A program made the translations under genes and the position numbers. Positions 1 to 10,976 of a stretch of 64,000 bases of DNA are shown here, piece by piece (the first letter of the stretch is position 1; each line of letters begins with the position of its first letter). Below the pieces are notes generated by a model that was not told where the DNA came from, ran no database searches, and saw only the letters and a list, made by a program, of their open reading frames with translations. The stretch is from Eustoma russellianum (taxonomy: Eukaryota; Streptophyta; Magnoliopsida; Gentianales; Gentianaceae): contig AP025075.1 of the NCBI GenBank assembly GCA_036186865.1, positions 19,478,032 to 19,542,031 on the forward strand. Reading direction: 5' to 3'.

Positions 1-299
1 AGTGGCTTGATTAAGGGGTTTGGTAAAGATATCAGCGATTTGGTGATCAGTTCTTATATGGTTTATGATTATATCCTCATTTTGAACATGATCGCGAAGA
101 AAGTGGTATCGCACCTCAATATGTTTGGCCTTAGAATGAAGCACCAGATTCTGAGAAAGATTGATTGCACTTGTGCTATCGCAGAAAATTGGAATCTTAT
201 TCATTTTAATGCCAAAATCACTAATTTGTTGTTTAAGCCAAAGTATTTGGGTAGTACATAAACTCAAAGCAATATACTCGGCTTCAGTGGTAGAAATAT
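1..299 (-). pseudogene. Ty1/copia RNase H terminal fragment
   Basis: On the minus strand this reads as the C-terminal RNase H part of a copia polyprotein. It starts with ISTTEAEYIALSL, continues with a WLK motif, the FCDSTSAINLSQN block and HSKAKHIEVRYHFLRD, and ends with ADIFTKPLN at the window edge. The catalytic-type residues E (TEAEY) and D (CDS) are present. Upstream coding (reverse transcriptase) is missing: the frame stops near 299, where an LTR-like minisatellite sequence begins. The 3' LTR would lie to the left of the window. It differs from the other copia elements here (TTEAEYIAL rather than SSAEAEFRGI), so it is another lineage. Confidence 0.85.
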
Positions 300-515
300 C
301 CACGTGAGACATGGATCTATTGTGAGGAGCTGACGTGAGGGGCTGACGTACGTCGATTGATCCACGTGAGGGGCTGACGTACGTTGATCGATCCACGTGA
401 GAGATCGATGTCTTACTGTGAGTTTGGTTCTTCTCAGTTCAACATGGATCGATCCACATGAGGGATTGATGTATGTGGATCGATCCATGTGTCTCTGCCT
501 GAGAGATCCATGTCA
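300..515. repeat. ATCGATC-type minisatellite, locus 1
   Basis: Imperfect tandem units of about 32 bp built from GTGAGGGGCTGACGTACGT followed by GATCGATCCAC. Two good units lie around 325-395 and degenerate ones follow to about 515. The GTGAGGGG-TGA core and the GATCGATC palindrome match the 33-bp minisatellite of the gypsy LTRs at 43200 and 50757. Confidence 0.75.
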
Positions 516-628
516 TTTTTCTTCACTTTTTCAACCTTTAATCCCTTATAACACCATATGTGATATTTCTACGTATTCACCACTTAAAATCATGACTTTG
601 AAAATTATCCAAACATATTTCTCAACAC
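300..628 (-). repeat. LTR-like fragment with minisatellite
   Basis: Read on the minus strand this begins TGTTGAGAAATATG at 628 and runs into the minisatellite at 300-515. The organisation resembles the minus-strand reading of 22640-24203, which begins TGTTGGAATATG and also runs into ATCGAT repeats. I infer a truncated LTR of a related element inserted into the copia fragment at 1-299. No far end or target duplication can be fixed. Confidence 0.45.
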
Positions 629-660
629 AACTAATATAGACAAACATGAATAGTTCATTC

Positions 661-958
661 TTTTTTGTTTTTCTCTTTGTCTTTCATTTATTTGTGCATA
701 TATACTATTATGACTATTTTAATCGGAAGCTTTCTATTTGTGTTTACTAAAATTCCTTTACTAGTACACTAGCACACCATATTCATATGACTATGTCATC
801 TATGCAGGTACATATAGAGCCAGGGGTCTCATTGGGAGCAAACTATCTATCCATTGGAATGAAGGTATGTTTTGCCTGCCTCTCAACTTCCTCATACCCT
901 AGCGATAGCTTTTGATGTCGTTAGGATATACTAGGTATGATTGTTGTTTTTTTGTTTT
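661..958 (+). mobile_element. SINE-like repeat, copy S1
   Basis: The 3' part (about 815-950) matches an Au-SINE-like tail: CATACCCTAGCGATAGC followed by ACTAGGTATGATTGTTG. The same sequence, with about 100 bp of 5' sequence (ACTAGCAC, TCATCTATGCAGG), recurs at 24787, 29944 (minus) and 52988 (minus). Similar 14-bp flanks (ATGAATAGTTCATT at 647, ATGAATAGTTTATT at 959) may be target duplications. No A or B box was identified. Confidence 0.6.
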
Positions 959-972
959 ATGAATAGTTTATT

Positions 973-1342
973 TTCAACCCCATCTCAATCAAATATCAAT
1001 ATGATAGAAAATGTATAAGATAAGGTAGAAAGAAACTTATGCTTAAAGAAGATGTAGCTAGAAGCCTCTCATGAATTTGTATCACCTCTTTTTAACATGT
1101 TTGGATGCAATAGAACCTGCATCAAATAATTTCTATATACAAAAGATGGAAACACATACAATGAAAATAAGTTCATCATGTGTCAGATTTTCAGGAAGTT
1201 TGAATAACGTTTCCATTTTTAACAAATGCTTAGCAAATGATTTTCTTTAGAAGGAAAAATATGAATCCTAAAGAAATTACAACTTCGAGTATACAACTAC
1301 AAATTTTAACACATACATCATGTACATTAACAAACTCATGAG
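973..1342. other. unassigned AT-rich spacer
   Basis: No coding or repeat structure that I can name. Confidence 0.5.
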
Positions 1343-1980
1343 TCAAAGGCTTATACATGCATTTCCAAGCTCCCAGATCAAAACATAGATAATCCAAATA
1401 ATCTTAAACACTATGGGACGGCTTGGACACACACGTCTACAAATCAAAGATTTTAAAAAGGAGATGCTTGCTGAATTTACAAAACTTTCAATTACTAACT
1501 CAGAAAAAGAATAACCTACACCAGACACTATTGCTAATGGCGGTTGATTCTTGATTAACACTTCCATTTGATCCTTTTGAATATAAAACAATGGAAACTC
1601 ATATGCAAACAAAGATGGTAAAGCATTAGGCAATAAGAATTTAAACAAATTTGTACCGTTGTTTTGCCGTTCTTCCTCATTTACAATTTCAGATTTGTCT
1701 ACATGTTTTCTATCAACTCCTTCAAAGATTTCAGCTTCATGTTCGACGTTATCACGTGATGCATCCTCATCATTTATATGCAAATATATTTCAATCTTAT
1801 GCAAATCAAGGAATTCAGCATTCACTTCATTTTTTAAGATCATGCACTTTAGCATCAATAGCATGTGAAGCATGGCTAAACATAGATGAATCACTTAAAA
1901 CTTCATATATATCACAGATAGCAACTTGCAAACCATTTTCAATAACATTTGGATCACTAAAAGATTCAAGCTCATCATGA
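1343..1980 (-). pseudogene. unidentified acidic reading frame downstream of gag relic
   Basis: Minus-strand frames continue for about 210 codons with one shift near 1860. The upstream part reads FHDELESFSDPNVIENG, and the downstream part is an open frame of 183 codons (1894 to 1343) rich in D, E and N, ending with hydrophobic runs. It lies just 3' of the gag relic at 2013-2330 in the same orientation, so it may be the spacer between gag and pol of a gypsy element. I recognise no domain and see no zinc knuckle or protease motif. It could be a chance open frame in AT-rich DNA. Confidence 0.3.
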
Positions 1981-2012
1981 AAATCATTACTATTGTTCAC
2001 GTTACACCCTAA

Positions 2013-2330
2013 CTATGTAGCATAATCCATGATTTCTTGACATTCTAATTTACTCTCCATGTGTTTTACCATATAATGCATGTCATCTAAAGTTTCAAAC
2101 CTATCATGCACCATTTTAATAGCAATGTTTTTAGTCAATCCAGCAATGAACCTAAGCATAACTAATTCCTCGGGTTCTTTAATGTACGCTCTACACAAGT
2201 CATCTAGCATCTCACTATGATATTTACATACAGTTAGACTAGCTTTGGAGAAAGATTGATACCTTGGAATCTTGTTACGTCAATGATTTACCCATATGCC
2301 ATTAGAAAGGCCAAAATTATGCATGAACCT
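2013..2330 (-). pseudogene. Ty3/gypsy gag (capsid-like) fragment
   Basis: The minus strand reads YQSFSKASLTVCKYHSEM, then LDDLCRAYIKEPEELVMLRF, then IAGLTKNIAIKMV and DDMHYMVKHMESKLE. This is the typical ending of the plant retrotransposon Gag domain: a Y..F..L, E..M..RF..GL, I and 'L.DM...V..ME..L' pattern. The frame is broken near 2210 and ends at TAG near 2013. There is no zinc knuckle and no LTR nearby. It runs opposite to the Tat relic at 5-14 kb, so it is a separate remnant. Confidence 0.65.
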
Positions 2331-2339
2331 TTCAAGCTC

Positions 2340-5019
2340 ATAAATGTCTTTTTTGAGGCAAATCATACCCCATATGATTCTAATAGACGTGTATCCATCC
2401 ATGAAATCTAAAGTACTCATGCTAAAAGCAGACGTAAACAAAAGAAAACAAAATTAACACAAAGAAGAAAGAGACTCGATTATGTTAATATACAGAAGAA
2501 CATATTTTTTATGTCTTTCCTCACTCATATATGGATTCACTCATTTGGCTTTTAACTACCCTCTTTTATTCTCACTACACACAAGCCTTTTACCACTCGA
2601 CTTGCGTTTTTCCTCAATATACTAAATTAGATCCAATATCAAGTCGAACGGTCACGTTGCAGTTTTTAAATTCAGCTTATATATCTTCTTCAAGGGGATG
2701 TATATTACATAAAAACGGCAGCCAAGGAAGTATAAGGTGCAACACGAATGGGTCAAACTAAGAATCAAAGAAATGTAAGAAACCAAATATGATATAGTAT
2801 GGCTGACCAAAGAATCACTAAAGGGTTGCTTCAGGAAATCCTTAGCCAAACTTGGTCAAGAATGCAATCAAACAATGCAATCCTAATGGTATAATATGCA
2901 CAAAAAACATTCCAAGTATGTATAGGGTAGTTTAACAAAATTTGAGGTTGGGCCATTTTTGGAGCTTTTTGGGTGCAGTTTTGGTTTTGAGGAAAAAAAA
3001 GTATATTTCCCAAATATTTTTCCCAAAATTTCTATATAATTCAAAATTAAGGATCAAAATGCCTTTTGATTGATTCGATTCTGATGTGTATACGCAATGT
3101 TTTTGAATTTCATTTTTTTTCTTGATTTTGTTTTGGTTTTTCAAGAACTATGTCCGAACTTGTATCTCTGGACTTTTTTTTTTGCTTCAAAAACTTATTT
3201 TAATGATCTTTATTGAAAAAATATGACTTGCAAAACTTTCAAAATACTCTTGCACAAAGTGTCTCTGTTTGGTGCTTTTTGTATAACCGCGTGTTTAAAC
3301 TCTTGCCTTTGGTTTAAGGGATGTTAGGGTTTGGTTTATGCGAAATTTAGGAGCTGCAAGTGAGGAATTTTTGATGAGAAAAGGTGTTGTTTGTTGGGGA
3401 TATAGTGTATATTGTTTTTGGATCAATTAGGGTCTTGTATGTAGTGGCCGAAAGCTAGGGTTCTTAGTATTGTTGAGTTGAACGGTTTTTTTGTGCTGTG
3501 AGATTTTTGGCTAAGGTGTTGGAAATGTTTTCATGCAAATGTATCCCATGAAGAATCTCTAATATTCAATCACAAGCCCAACAAATTCAACTAATAGCTT
3601 CAAGCAACAAGATTCAATTCAAGACTCAATGGCAATTTTAGCAAAAGTATTTAGCTTTTTAGTGTGGCGGAATTATGTACGACTATATGTATATTTCTAT
3701 GGTTTCGTCCAGCAAAGTTTCATGAGATAAGAAATAATTTTTTATAAAAAGGTGCCGCCCAAGGAAAGATGGAACGCAACAAAATATCCAAAATAAGGAA
3801 TCAAGGAAATATGCAAACAAGGTTTTTTTTTTGTGCATTACTGATTATTTGCGTATGTTTTGTTGAAGAACAGTAGTCCTGACTCAAAAGAATGCAGTTT
3901 AATGTCCAACTAACAAGAAACACAGTCCAAGATAATTCAAGAAATCTAACAAAAATAAGTTGTGAATGTATGTATGCTGGTGGGGATATGTATATATGCT
4001 GCAGAATTTTTTGGTGATTGTATTTGTGTACGGTTTGAGATTATGAATGGATAGAATAGAAAATAAGAATTAGAATAAGGCAACCTCGGCTCTTACACCG
4101 AATTCATGCGTGCTCGACATAAAAGAACAAACCTTTTCTTAGTTCTAATGCGTCTTCCATAAGAAACCTTGAGCAGTGACAAGAACGGTTCAAGAAAACT
4201 ACCTTTGGCTGTGTGCCTCTCATTCGGACTTAGCAACATTCACCTCTTTGAAGCTTTTTCGTGGTCCAAGAATGGCAATCCACCCTTGGTATGTGTCTTC
4301 AAGATGGAAGGATTTGATTCTCCCACAACGTTTGCTCAAGACGTTGATATAGAACATAGTTTTGGTAAATGATAAAAGAAAACACAAGGAAGAACCTTCT
4401 CAACAACCTTTGGCCGAAAATTATAACTTTTCATTCAATATTCTGAGTTTCCAGGGGGTTGAACATGTATACATATAACCCTACAAGTAATAAACCTAAT
4501 TCACAAGAGATAGGATAGGTTTTCTATTGAATTTTCATCACCTCAGCATCTGATCAACATTGCACGTGATATCTTGGATATTTAAGGCTGAATCTGCCAA
4601 TTAAATCATCTAAAAAGCTGTAGCCCTGGAGGTTCAGTTTCCATAGCATCTTGAATTACCTCAAAGAGACGTCGTATGAGTGAGATAGCCAAAATACGAA
4701 GACAGGATCATCCTGTGAAAAACCTTACTTTTTAGGCTTTTTGCCAAATTTAGAAAGTCTATTTTCCTGTCTTTTAACTAACATTTTTAATGTTTAAAAA
4801 ATTATAAAACCCTGTCAAATGACTCTAAAGTGTATTAGAAAAGAGTACAAGTCATGACGACCAAAAATTAGATCATGTAAAACACTACGGACGTGTTTTC
4901 TCCCTCTTCATCCCGCTGCACATCCTCTTTATGCAATTTAGCTCATTTGACCTCATTAATGACTCTGACACTGTAGGCCAGCATCTAGTAAACATTGTCA
5001 TATATAGGATTTCTGGTGG
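2340..5019. other. long non-coding stretch, nothing recognised
   Basis: About 2.7 kb of AT-rich DNA with only short random open frames; the longest, 67 codons at 4169, resembles nothing I know. I see no LTR termini, primer site, poly-purine tract or terminal inverted repeats. Part of it may be the lost gag and 5' LTR of the Tat-type element whose protease follows. Confidence 0.5.
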
Positions 5020-5359
5020 ACTCGCTTAAGGAAAAATCCTCCCAAAAGAAGGCCAAGTTATCGCATGAAATAACATATGGCCTTGAGGATCCAATTCCTC
5101 TGGGTTATGTCAATGAAGGTTTTTGTGATTGACATTCTTGTCAATTTCGCACCAGACAACATTATGCAGGCGTGCCAAGTCTATTTTGATTCGGGTAGTG
5201 CAGTCAACGTGGTATATTATTACGGCTTTCAAACACTTGGACTGCAGGGTAACTCCTTACGCCATGTGTCAACATCGTTATTTGGATTTTCTAGTGTGGC
5301 AGGGCAGCCAGCATGCTGGTTATATTGTTGGCCATATTTTGCAAACACCCTAAATGTCG
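5020..5359 (+). pseudogene. Tat-type gypsy protease, 5' half
   Basis: The frame contains VYFDSGSAVNVVYYYGFQTL followed by LRHVSTSLFGF. This matches the plant gypsy aspartic protease pattern (hydrophobic-D-S/T-G-S, V-Y, LG, L...T.L.GF), with DSGS as the catalytic motif. The match stops where Copia-1 inserted (5365) and resumes at 10640 with VDFVILKKRSTYNTLLSR, so the gene is split by the insertion. The flanking 5-bp tcact duplication supports this reading. Confidence 0.75.
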
Positions 5360-5364
5360 TCACT

Positions 5365-5779
5365 TGTTGGAATGCAAGGCATACCAGGAAAAGAATCAGA
5401 ATAGGAAGGACAGGAGGAAACAAGTGTATTCAGCTGCGGAGTTCTTCTTTCAGGCATTTCATCGAGTAGTTCTATTAAAGCGTCAAACACCTCTTCATCT
5501 GCTTATATCTTCATTAAATTTAGTCAAGATCATTAGTTGTTTGTATATAAATGTTATTTAATCATAGAACTAGAGGATAATCATCATTTCAGTGATTAAA
5601 AGAAGAATTACACATTAGTTTTTACCCGACCAAACTAGCCATTGGTTGTCGCTGTCATGGGCTATCTAGCTGTTGCCATCGCTTGTATGTATGTATAAAC
5701 TGCTGAGAAATAGGAGGTATAGCGTTTGTTTCTTCATTGTGGTGTGTTAAAAAGTGATTCCAGTGTTGTTTTCTCTATA
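5365..5779 (+). repeat. Copia-1 5' LTR
   Basis: Starts TGTTGGAATGCAAGG and ends TTTCTCTATA directly before the primer site, so its ends are TG...TA rather than the usual TG...CA. It is closely similar to 10221-10634 along its whole length. Confidence 0.9.
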
Positions 5780-5797
5780 TGGTATCAGAGCTGAGCC
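5780..5797 (+). other. Copia-1 primer binding site (initiator tRNA-Met)
   Basis: TGGTATCAGAGCTGAGCC immediately follows the LTR. Its first 12 bases are complementary to the 3' end of plant initiator tRNA-Met. Confidence 0.9.
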
Positions 5798-5884
5798 TCC
5801 ATCCGTAAGAGTGAAATTCAAAATTTTCTACTATTCATCTTCTTCCTCATTCTTCTAGGGTGCTATTTACTGAGAAAGTAAGAC

Positions 5885-6790
5885 ATGGAATCTGTTGGAA
5901 GTGAAGCCCCTCACATCCAAGCCCAGTTGTTGTTCCTACGAAACAATTAGTGTAAGTTCAAGTCACAACGTTGATTCAACGTTTGTAACTATAAACCATC
6001 ACAAACTTAATAGGAACAATTATCTGGCATGGTCCAGAGCTGTTAAAATGTTCATCATAGGTAAGCGTAAGGAAGATTACCTTAAGCTTGATTCTGAGAT
6101 CCCTAATGAGCATGATGCTCAGTTTGAAACATAAAATGCTGAGAATTCCATGATCACGTCATGGCTAATTGGGTCATTGACCACGGACATAAGTGACAAT
6201 TTCATTTTGCATGACACTGCTGCTGATATCAGGGAGGTAGCTCAAGGTATGTATTCAAAGGTTGATAATATATCTGAATTTTATGAGCTGGATGTTATGC
6301 TTCATAATATTAAACAGGGAGACTCCCCTGTGAATGTATACTTTGGACAGCTGAAGAGGATCTGGCAATAGATAGATGCTTATGATTCTCAAAAATGGCT
6401 TAATCAAAAGGCAGACAAGCTAGGTAAATCCATTGCTGAGAAGAGGAGAATTTTCAAATTCTTTGCTAGATTGAATAAAGAATTTGATGCTGTAAGGGGA
6501 AGAATTCTTAAAACACAACCCATTCCTTCAATGAACTCTGTGTTCTCTGAGATTAGACAGGAAGAGAGCACAATCAAACTAATGATGAGCTCCTCTTCCA
6601 ATACGTGTCTCTGCACCAAGGAGTGCTCAAGATCAGATTGTTGTAATTCTATAACCAGCAGGTACATGCCTCCCCAAAATGACAGTAGATGGAATGTGGA
6701 GTCTAAAGGTTTTTGCAAATTCTGTAAAAAAAAAACCTGGACATACTAAAGACATATGATATGGCAAACATGGTGGATCACCAATCAAGT
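5885..6790 (+). pseudogene. Copia-1 gag
   Basis: Copia Gag forms the virus-like particle in the cytoplasm. An ATG at 5885 is out of frame with the homologous reading, which is picked up from about 5895 and carries the N-terminal block with NRNNYLAWSRAVKMFIIGK. The capsid-like region follows (FFARLNKEFDAVRGRILK near 6460-6515). The zinc knuckle CKFCKK-PGHTKDIC is interrupted at 6724-6733 by a run of ten A that shifts the frame. Other breaks: TAA at 6132 and TAG at 6369. Together about 300 codons, the usual copia Gag size. Confidence 0.85.
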
Positions 6791-7007
6791 TTAATGAACA
6801 ATGGAGAAACCCTGAGCCATGGAGGTCTTAAGCTACTCATGCTGGAAGATGGGGAGGAACAACTCATAATGCATCAAGTAACTGTTTCACACTGGACCAT
6901 CTAATGTCCCACTGCAGAACCAGCTTGATGCAATCTTCCAGTTTATAAAACAGCACCAGTCACAAAAACTACCTCTAGATGCCATACAAGAAGCTATCCA
7001 GGATACC

Positions 7008-8500
7008 ATGGCCAGTTATGGTAAGGATTCTAAACTTACTTCAACTTGTATTGTTGATTCTGGTGCCACTCACCATATGACATGGAATAAAGAAAAACTA
7101 ACTAACTACATGGTATTTCAGAATCCTACTAAAGTGAAGGTAGCTAATGGTGCATGGGTTAACATACTGGGACATGGAAGTGTAGAGCTTTCTAGGAACT
7201 CAAAACTTAAAAATGTCATTTTCATACCTGAGTTGAGTTTTAATCTGATCTCTATAGGCAGACTTGCTGAAGATAATTCATGTGAAGTAAAATTCTCACC
7301 CTCCAATAGTTATTTTCAGGATATTATCTCCAAGAAGATGATTGACAATGCTAACAAGGTCAATGGCCACTTCCTGCTTCAAGCTATAGAGTCAAGTCTT
7401 CTCAGTGCTCAAACTAGTATATGATCATGTATAGCTGCTAGTAGGAATATTGAGAGCATTTTGCTATGACATAAGAGATTAGAACATCATAACTTCTTGC
7501 ACCTCAGAAGTCTTATGCCAGCCTTGTTTGATAATATAAATCAATCAGATTTATTTTATGAAGATTTTGTTTTTGCTATGAGCTACAGAACTAACTATCC
7601 CAAGAGAATTCACATAAGCAGTACTCCTTTTAGTCTAATTCATTATTATGTGTGGGGACCTTCTAGAATAGCCAATATAAATAGTGCTAAGTGGTTCATC
7701 ACCTTTGTTGATGATCACACCAGGCTTACCTGGCTTTATTTAATGAAACATAAGTATAAGGCTGGTGACATCCTAAGAGATTTATATGTATGATTCAGAC
7801 ACAGTTTAACACCACAGTTAAAACGTTAATTACTGAAAATGGACTGGAATACCTTGAATCTTCAGTGAACGAATATCTGAATACAAGAGGTATTCATCAT
7901 CGGAATTCATGCACTTGCACTCCACAACAAAATGGAGTTGTAGAGAGAAAAAATAGAAAACTTCTTAAAGTTACAAGAGCAATTGTGATGTCTATGAAGG
8001 TACCTAAGCATTACTGGGATGAGAGTGTACTAATAGCTACACACCTTATTAATAGGATGCCATCTAATGTGTTGAACTATGTCACCCATAAGAATGCCAT
8101 GTCTCAACATTTCTCTCAATCCAACCTCTTCTTAAAACTACCCATGAAAGTATTTGGATGTGTTGTATATAGACATATTTTTGAGAAAATTAGATATGAG
8201 AGCTGAGAGATGTATCTTTCTAGGCTATTCACATACCCAGAAAGGATACAAGTGCTACTCTCCCACCACCAAGATGATGTATGTGTCTCTTGATATTGCA
8301 TTTGATGAATCTAATGCTTTCTATAGTAAAGGCGCCTCTGAGTCTGAATAGGAGAAAGAATACAACATCTAGAGCATTGTTGATCTACCTAGCTCAACAT
8401 CTGGAAAATAAGGAAGTAGTACAGATGAAAGGGAGAATCAGCCTTCACCACAGAGGAGCCACGCTGAGCCTGATCACTATGTCCCTATTCAAGAATCTGG
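7008..8500 (+). pseudogene. Copia-1 protease and integrase
   Basis: The protease (7044-7400) has the active-site motif CIVDSGATHHMT and the later LSFNLISIGRL block. The GAG-pre-integrase region follows (about 7449-7560, RLEHHNFLHLRSL), then the integrase core. The first catalytic Asp (usual SDVWGPS) reads HYYVWGPSR, so D became Y. The second (usual SDNG.EY) reads TENGLEY, D to E. The Glu is kept in NGVVERKNRKLL. Breaks: TGA at 7422, a frameshift near 7790 and another near 8200. The protein could not catalyse integration as it stands. Confidence 0.88.
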
Positions 8501-8642
8501 AAGTGAATCATCTACCTTCAGAGAAATTATTCCAGTAGATAATAGACCAATTGCAATCAGAAAAGGAGTCAGGGCATGTGTTAAGAAACTGTATCCTATT
8601 GGCAACTATGTATCATATGTTTGTCTGCATGGAAACAGTAAG

Positions 8643-10215
8643 GTGTTTGTCTCTTCTCTTGATAATATGCACGTCCCAAAGACTATTCATGAAGCCCTGA
8701 GCAAACTAGAATGGAGGAAAGCAGTTTCTGAGGAGATGAATGCTCTAATCAAGAATGACACATGGGATGCGGTACCTGCTAAGGATGGGATAAAACCAAT
8801 AGGATGTAAATGGATCTTCTCCATCAAATACAACTCAGACGGATCAATCAATAGATACAAGGCAAGGTTGGTTGCAAAGGGTTTCACTCAGACCTTTGGA
8901 ATTGATTATGAAGAAACATTTGCACCAGTTGCAAAACTAAACACTGTAAGAATTCTTTTCTCCCTGGCTGTTAACTTAGATTGACCACTCCTGCAACTGG
9001 ATATTAAGAATGTATTTCTTAATGGTGACCTGGAAGAGGAGGTTTACATGCACTTCACTCCTGGATACACTTCCAAGACTAATAAAAATATGGTTTATAA
9101 ACTGAAAAAGGCTCTCTATGGATTCAAACTGTCCCCTAGATCATGGTTCAAATGCTTTAACTCAGCTGTTTGTTCCGTACGCTTCTCACAATGTCTAAGT
9201 TATCACACCTTATTTATTAAGTCTGTTGATACTGAACTATATTATTATCCTTATATATGTGAATGATATCATTCTTACTGGAAATCACTACAATGGCATA
9301 TTAAAAACTAAGAAACTACTATCACAATCATTTGAGGTGAAAGGCTTAGAGAAAATCAGGTATTTTCTAGGTATTGAGGTACTCAGATCATCTAAGGGTG
9401 TGTATATATCCCAAAAAAAGTATGTATTAGATTTGTTGCAGGACACAGGGATGATCAACTTCAAGCCTGCTAGCACCCCAGTTGAACCAGGATTTAGACA
9501 AAAGGAGACAGTGGACACAGGATACACTGATAAACAAATGTATCAGAGGTTAATATGTAAGCTAATCTATCTTTCACATACCAGACTAGACATATTTTAT
9601 GGGGTAAGGTTTATTAGTCAATTCATGCATAATCCTACTGTTGAACATTACAATTATGCATTAAGGATGCTAAGGTATTTGAAGTATTCTCCTGGCCAAG
9701 GACTATTTTTCAAAAAGAATCAGGATAAGGACATCAAGATGTGCATTAATGCTGATTGGTCGGGATCAAAGTAAGATATGAAGTCAACTTCTGGATATGC
9801 CTCCTATCTATGGGGAAGTTTAGTTACTTGGAGAAGCAAAAAGCAGCATGTGGTCTCCAGGAGCAATGCAAAGGCTGAATTAAGGGCACTGTCACTTGGT
9901 GTATGTGAGGGTATGTGGATCAATAGAGTAATGAAGGACCTGAAGATTAATGTCCAGCTGCCCATCCATGTATATTACGACAACGTTTTTGTTAATCATA
10001 TGACAGAAAATCCAGTGCAATATGTCAAATCCAAACACATTGAGATTGTAAGACACTTCTTAAGGGAGAAACTAGAAGAAAAACTACTCAAACTACAATT
10101 CATCTGATCAAAATACCAAATTGCTAATGTATTAACCAAGCCTGTAAGTGTTCAGATATTCAAATCTTTACTGGACAACCTAGGTTGTACCAATATCTAC
10201 AACTCTAGTTTGAGG
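8643..10215 (+). pseudogene. Copia-1 reverse transcriptase and RNase H
   Basis: RT starts with IHEALSKLEWRKAVSEEMNA and continues through GCKWIFSIKYNSDGSINRYK and RLVAKGFTQTFGIDYEETF. A TGA at 8983 replaces the W of the usual DWPL block. The catalytic YVDD reads YVND (9256-9267). RNase H runs from about 9745 (NADWSGSK), with TAA at 9772, TWRSKKQHVVSRSNAKAEL, then YDNVFVNHMTENPVQYVKSK, ending ANVLTKPVSVQIF. The poly-purine tract and 3' LTR follow at once. Confidence 0.9.
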
Positions 10216-10220
10216 GGGAG

Positions 10221-10634
10221 TGATGGATTGCAAGGCATATCAGGAAAAGAATTAGAACATGAAGGACAAGAGGAAAGAAGTGTGTTCAGCTGCTGAGTTC
10301 TTCTTTCATGCATTTCATTGAGCAGTTTTGTTAAAGCGCGAACACCTCTTCGTCAACTTACATCTTCGTTAATTCCAGTCAAGATCATTAGTTGTTTGTA
10401 TATAAATTTTATTTAATCATAGAACTAGAGGATAATCATCATTCCGGTGATTAAAGGTAGAATTACACATTAATTTTTACCCGACCAAACTAGCCGTTGG
10501 CTGTCGCTGTCATGGGCGTCTATCCATTTCCATCGTTTGTATATATGTATCAACTGCTGAGAAATAAGAGCTATAGTGTTCGTTTCTTCATTGTGGTGTG
10601 TTAAACAAGTGATTCAAGTGTTGCTTTCTCTATA
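10221..10634 (+). repeat. Copia-1 3' LTR
   Basis: Starts TGATGGATTGCAAGG after TTGAGGGGGAG (10210-10220) and ends TTTCTCTATA. It is followed by tcact, matching the base-pairs before the 5' LTR. Confidence 0.9.
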
Positions 10635-10639
10635 TCACT

Positions 10640-10976
10640 TATGTGTGGATTTCGTCTTGAGAGTGTGGATTTCGTCATTCTCAAGAAGAGGTCAACCTAT
10701 AACACACTACTCAGTCGGCTGGACCTGATTGAGTTGGAGGAATCGTCTCCCCTTTACTTGTTAGTCTAAAGTTTATGTCCTCGGCAAATTTGGCCACCAT
10801 ACATGGAGATTGCAGATGACTCGAAGATATTGTGCTGTCACGGTAAAAGGTAAATTATCCATCCCATAAAGTCAGATTTGACAAAATTGTTCCTCCAGCT
10901 GAGGAGAAATTGTTGTCAGACGACAAAGTTCAAGTTTTCATCCTATATCCTGAACGGCTAGAAAACATGATCAAAA
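10640..10976 (+). pseudogene. Tat-type gypsy, protease end and linker
   Basis: Continuation of the frame cut at 5359: VDFVILKKRSTYNTLLSRLD, then the FGPATIHGDCRC-like block in shifted frame (10785-10830). Multiple stops. This matches the protease-to-RT linker of Tat-lineage elements. Confidence 0.7.

Larger units (their letters stand above)
5365..10634 (+). mobile_element. Copia-1, complete but degenerate Ty1/copia element
   Basis: Two LTRs of 415 and 414 bp flank gag, protease, integrase, reverse transcriptase and RNase H in copia order. It is flanked by tcact at 5360-5364 and 10635-10639, a perfect 5-bp target duplication. The primer site is TGGTATCAGAGC and the poly-purine tract TTGAGGGGGAG. 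It lies inside the protease gene of a Tat-type gypsy relic in the same orientation. Many stops and frameshifts, altered integrase residues and YVND instead of YVDD indicate a dead copy. Confidence 0.92.

Noticed and set aside
4169..4372. 67-codon open frame as a small gene
   Set aside because: No conserved feature or context supports coding.
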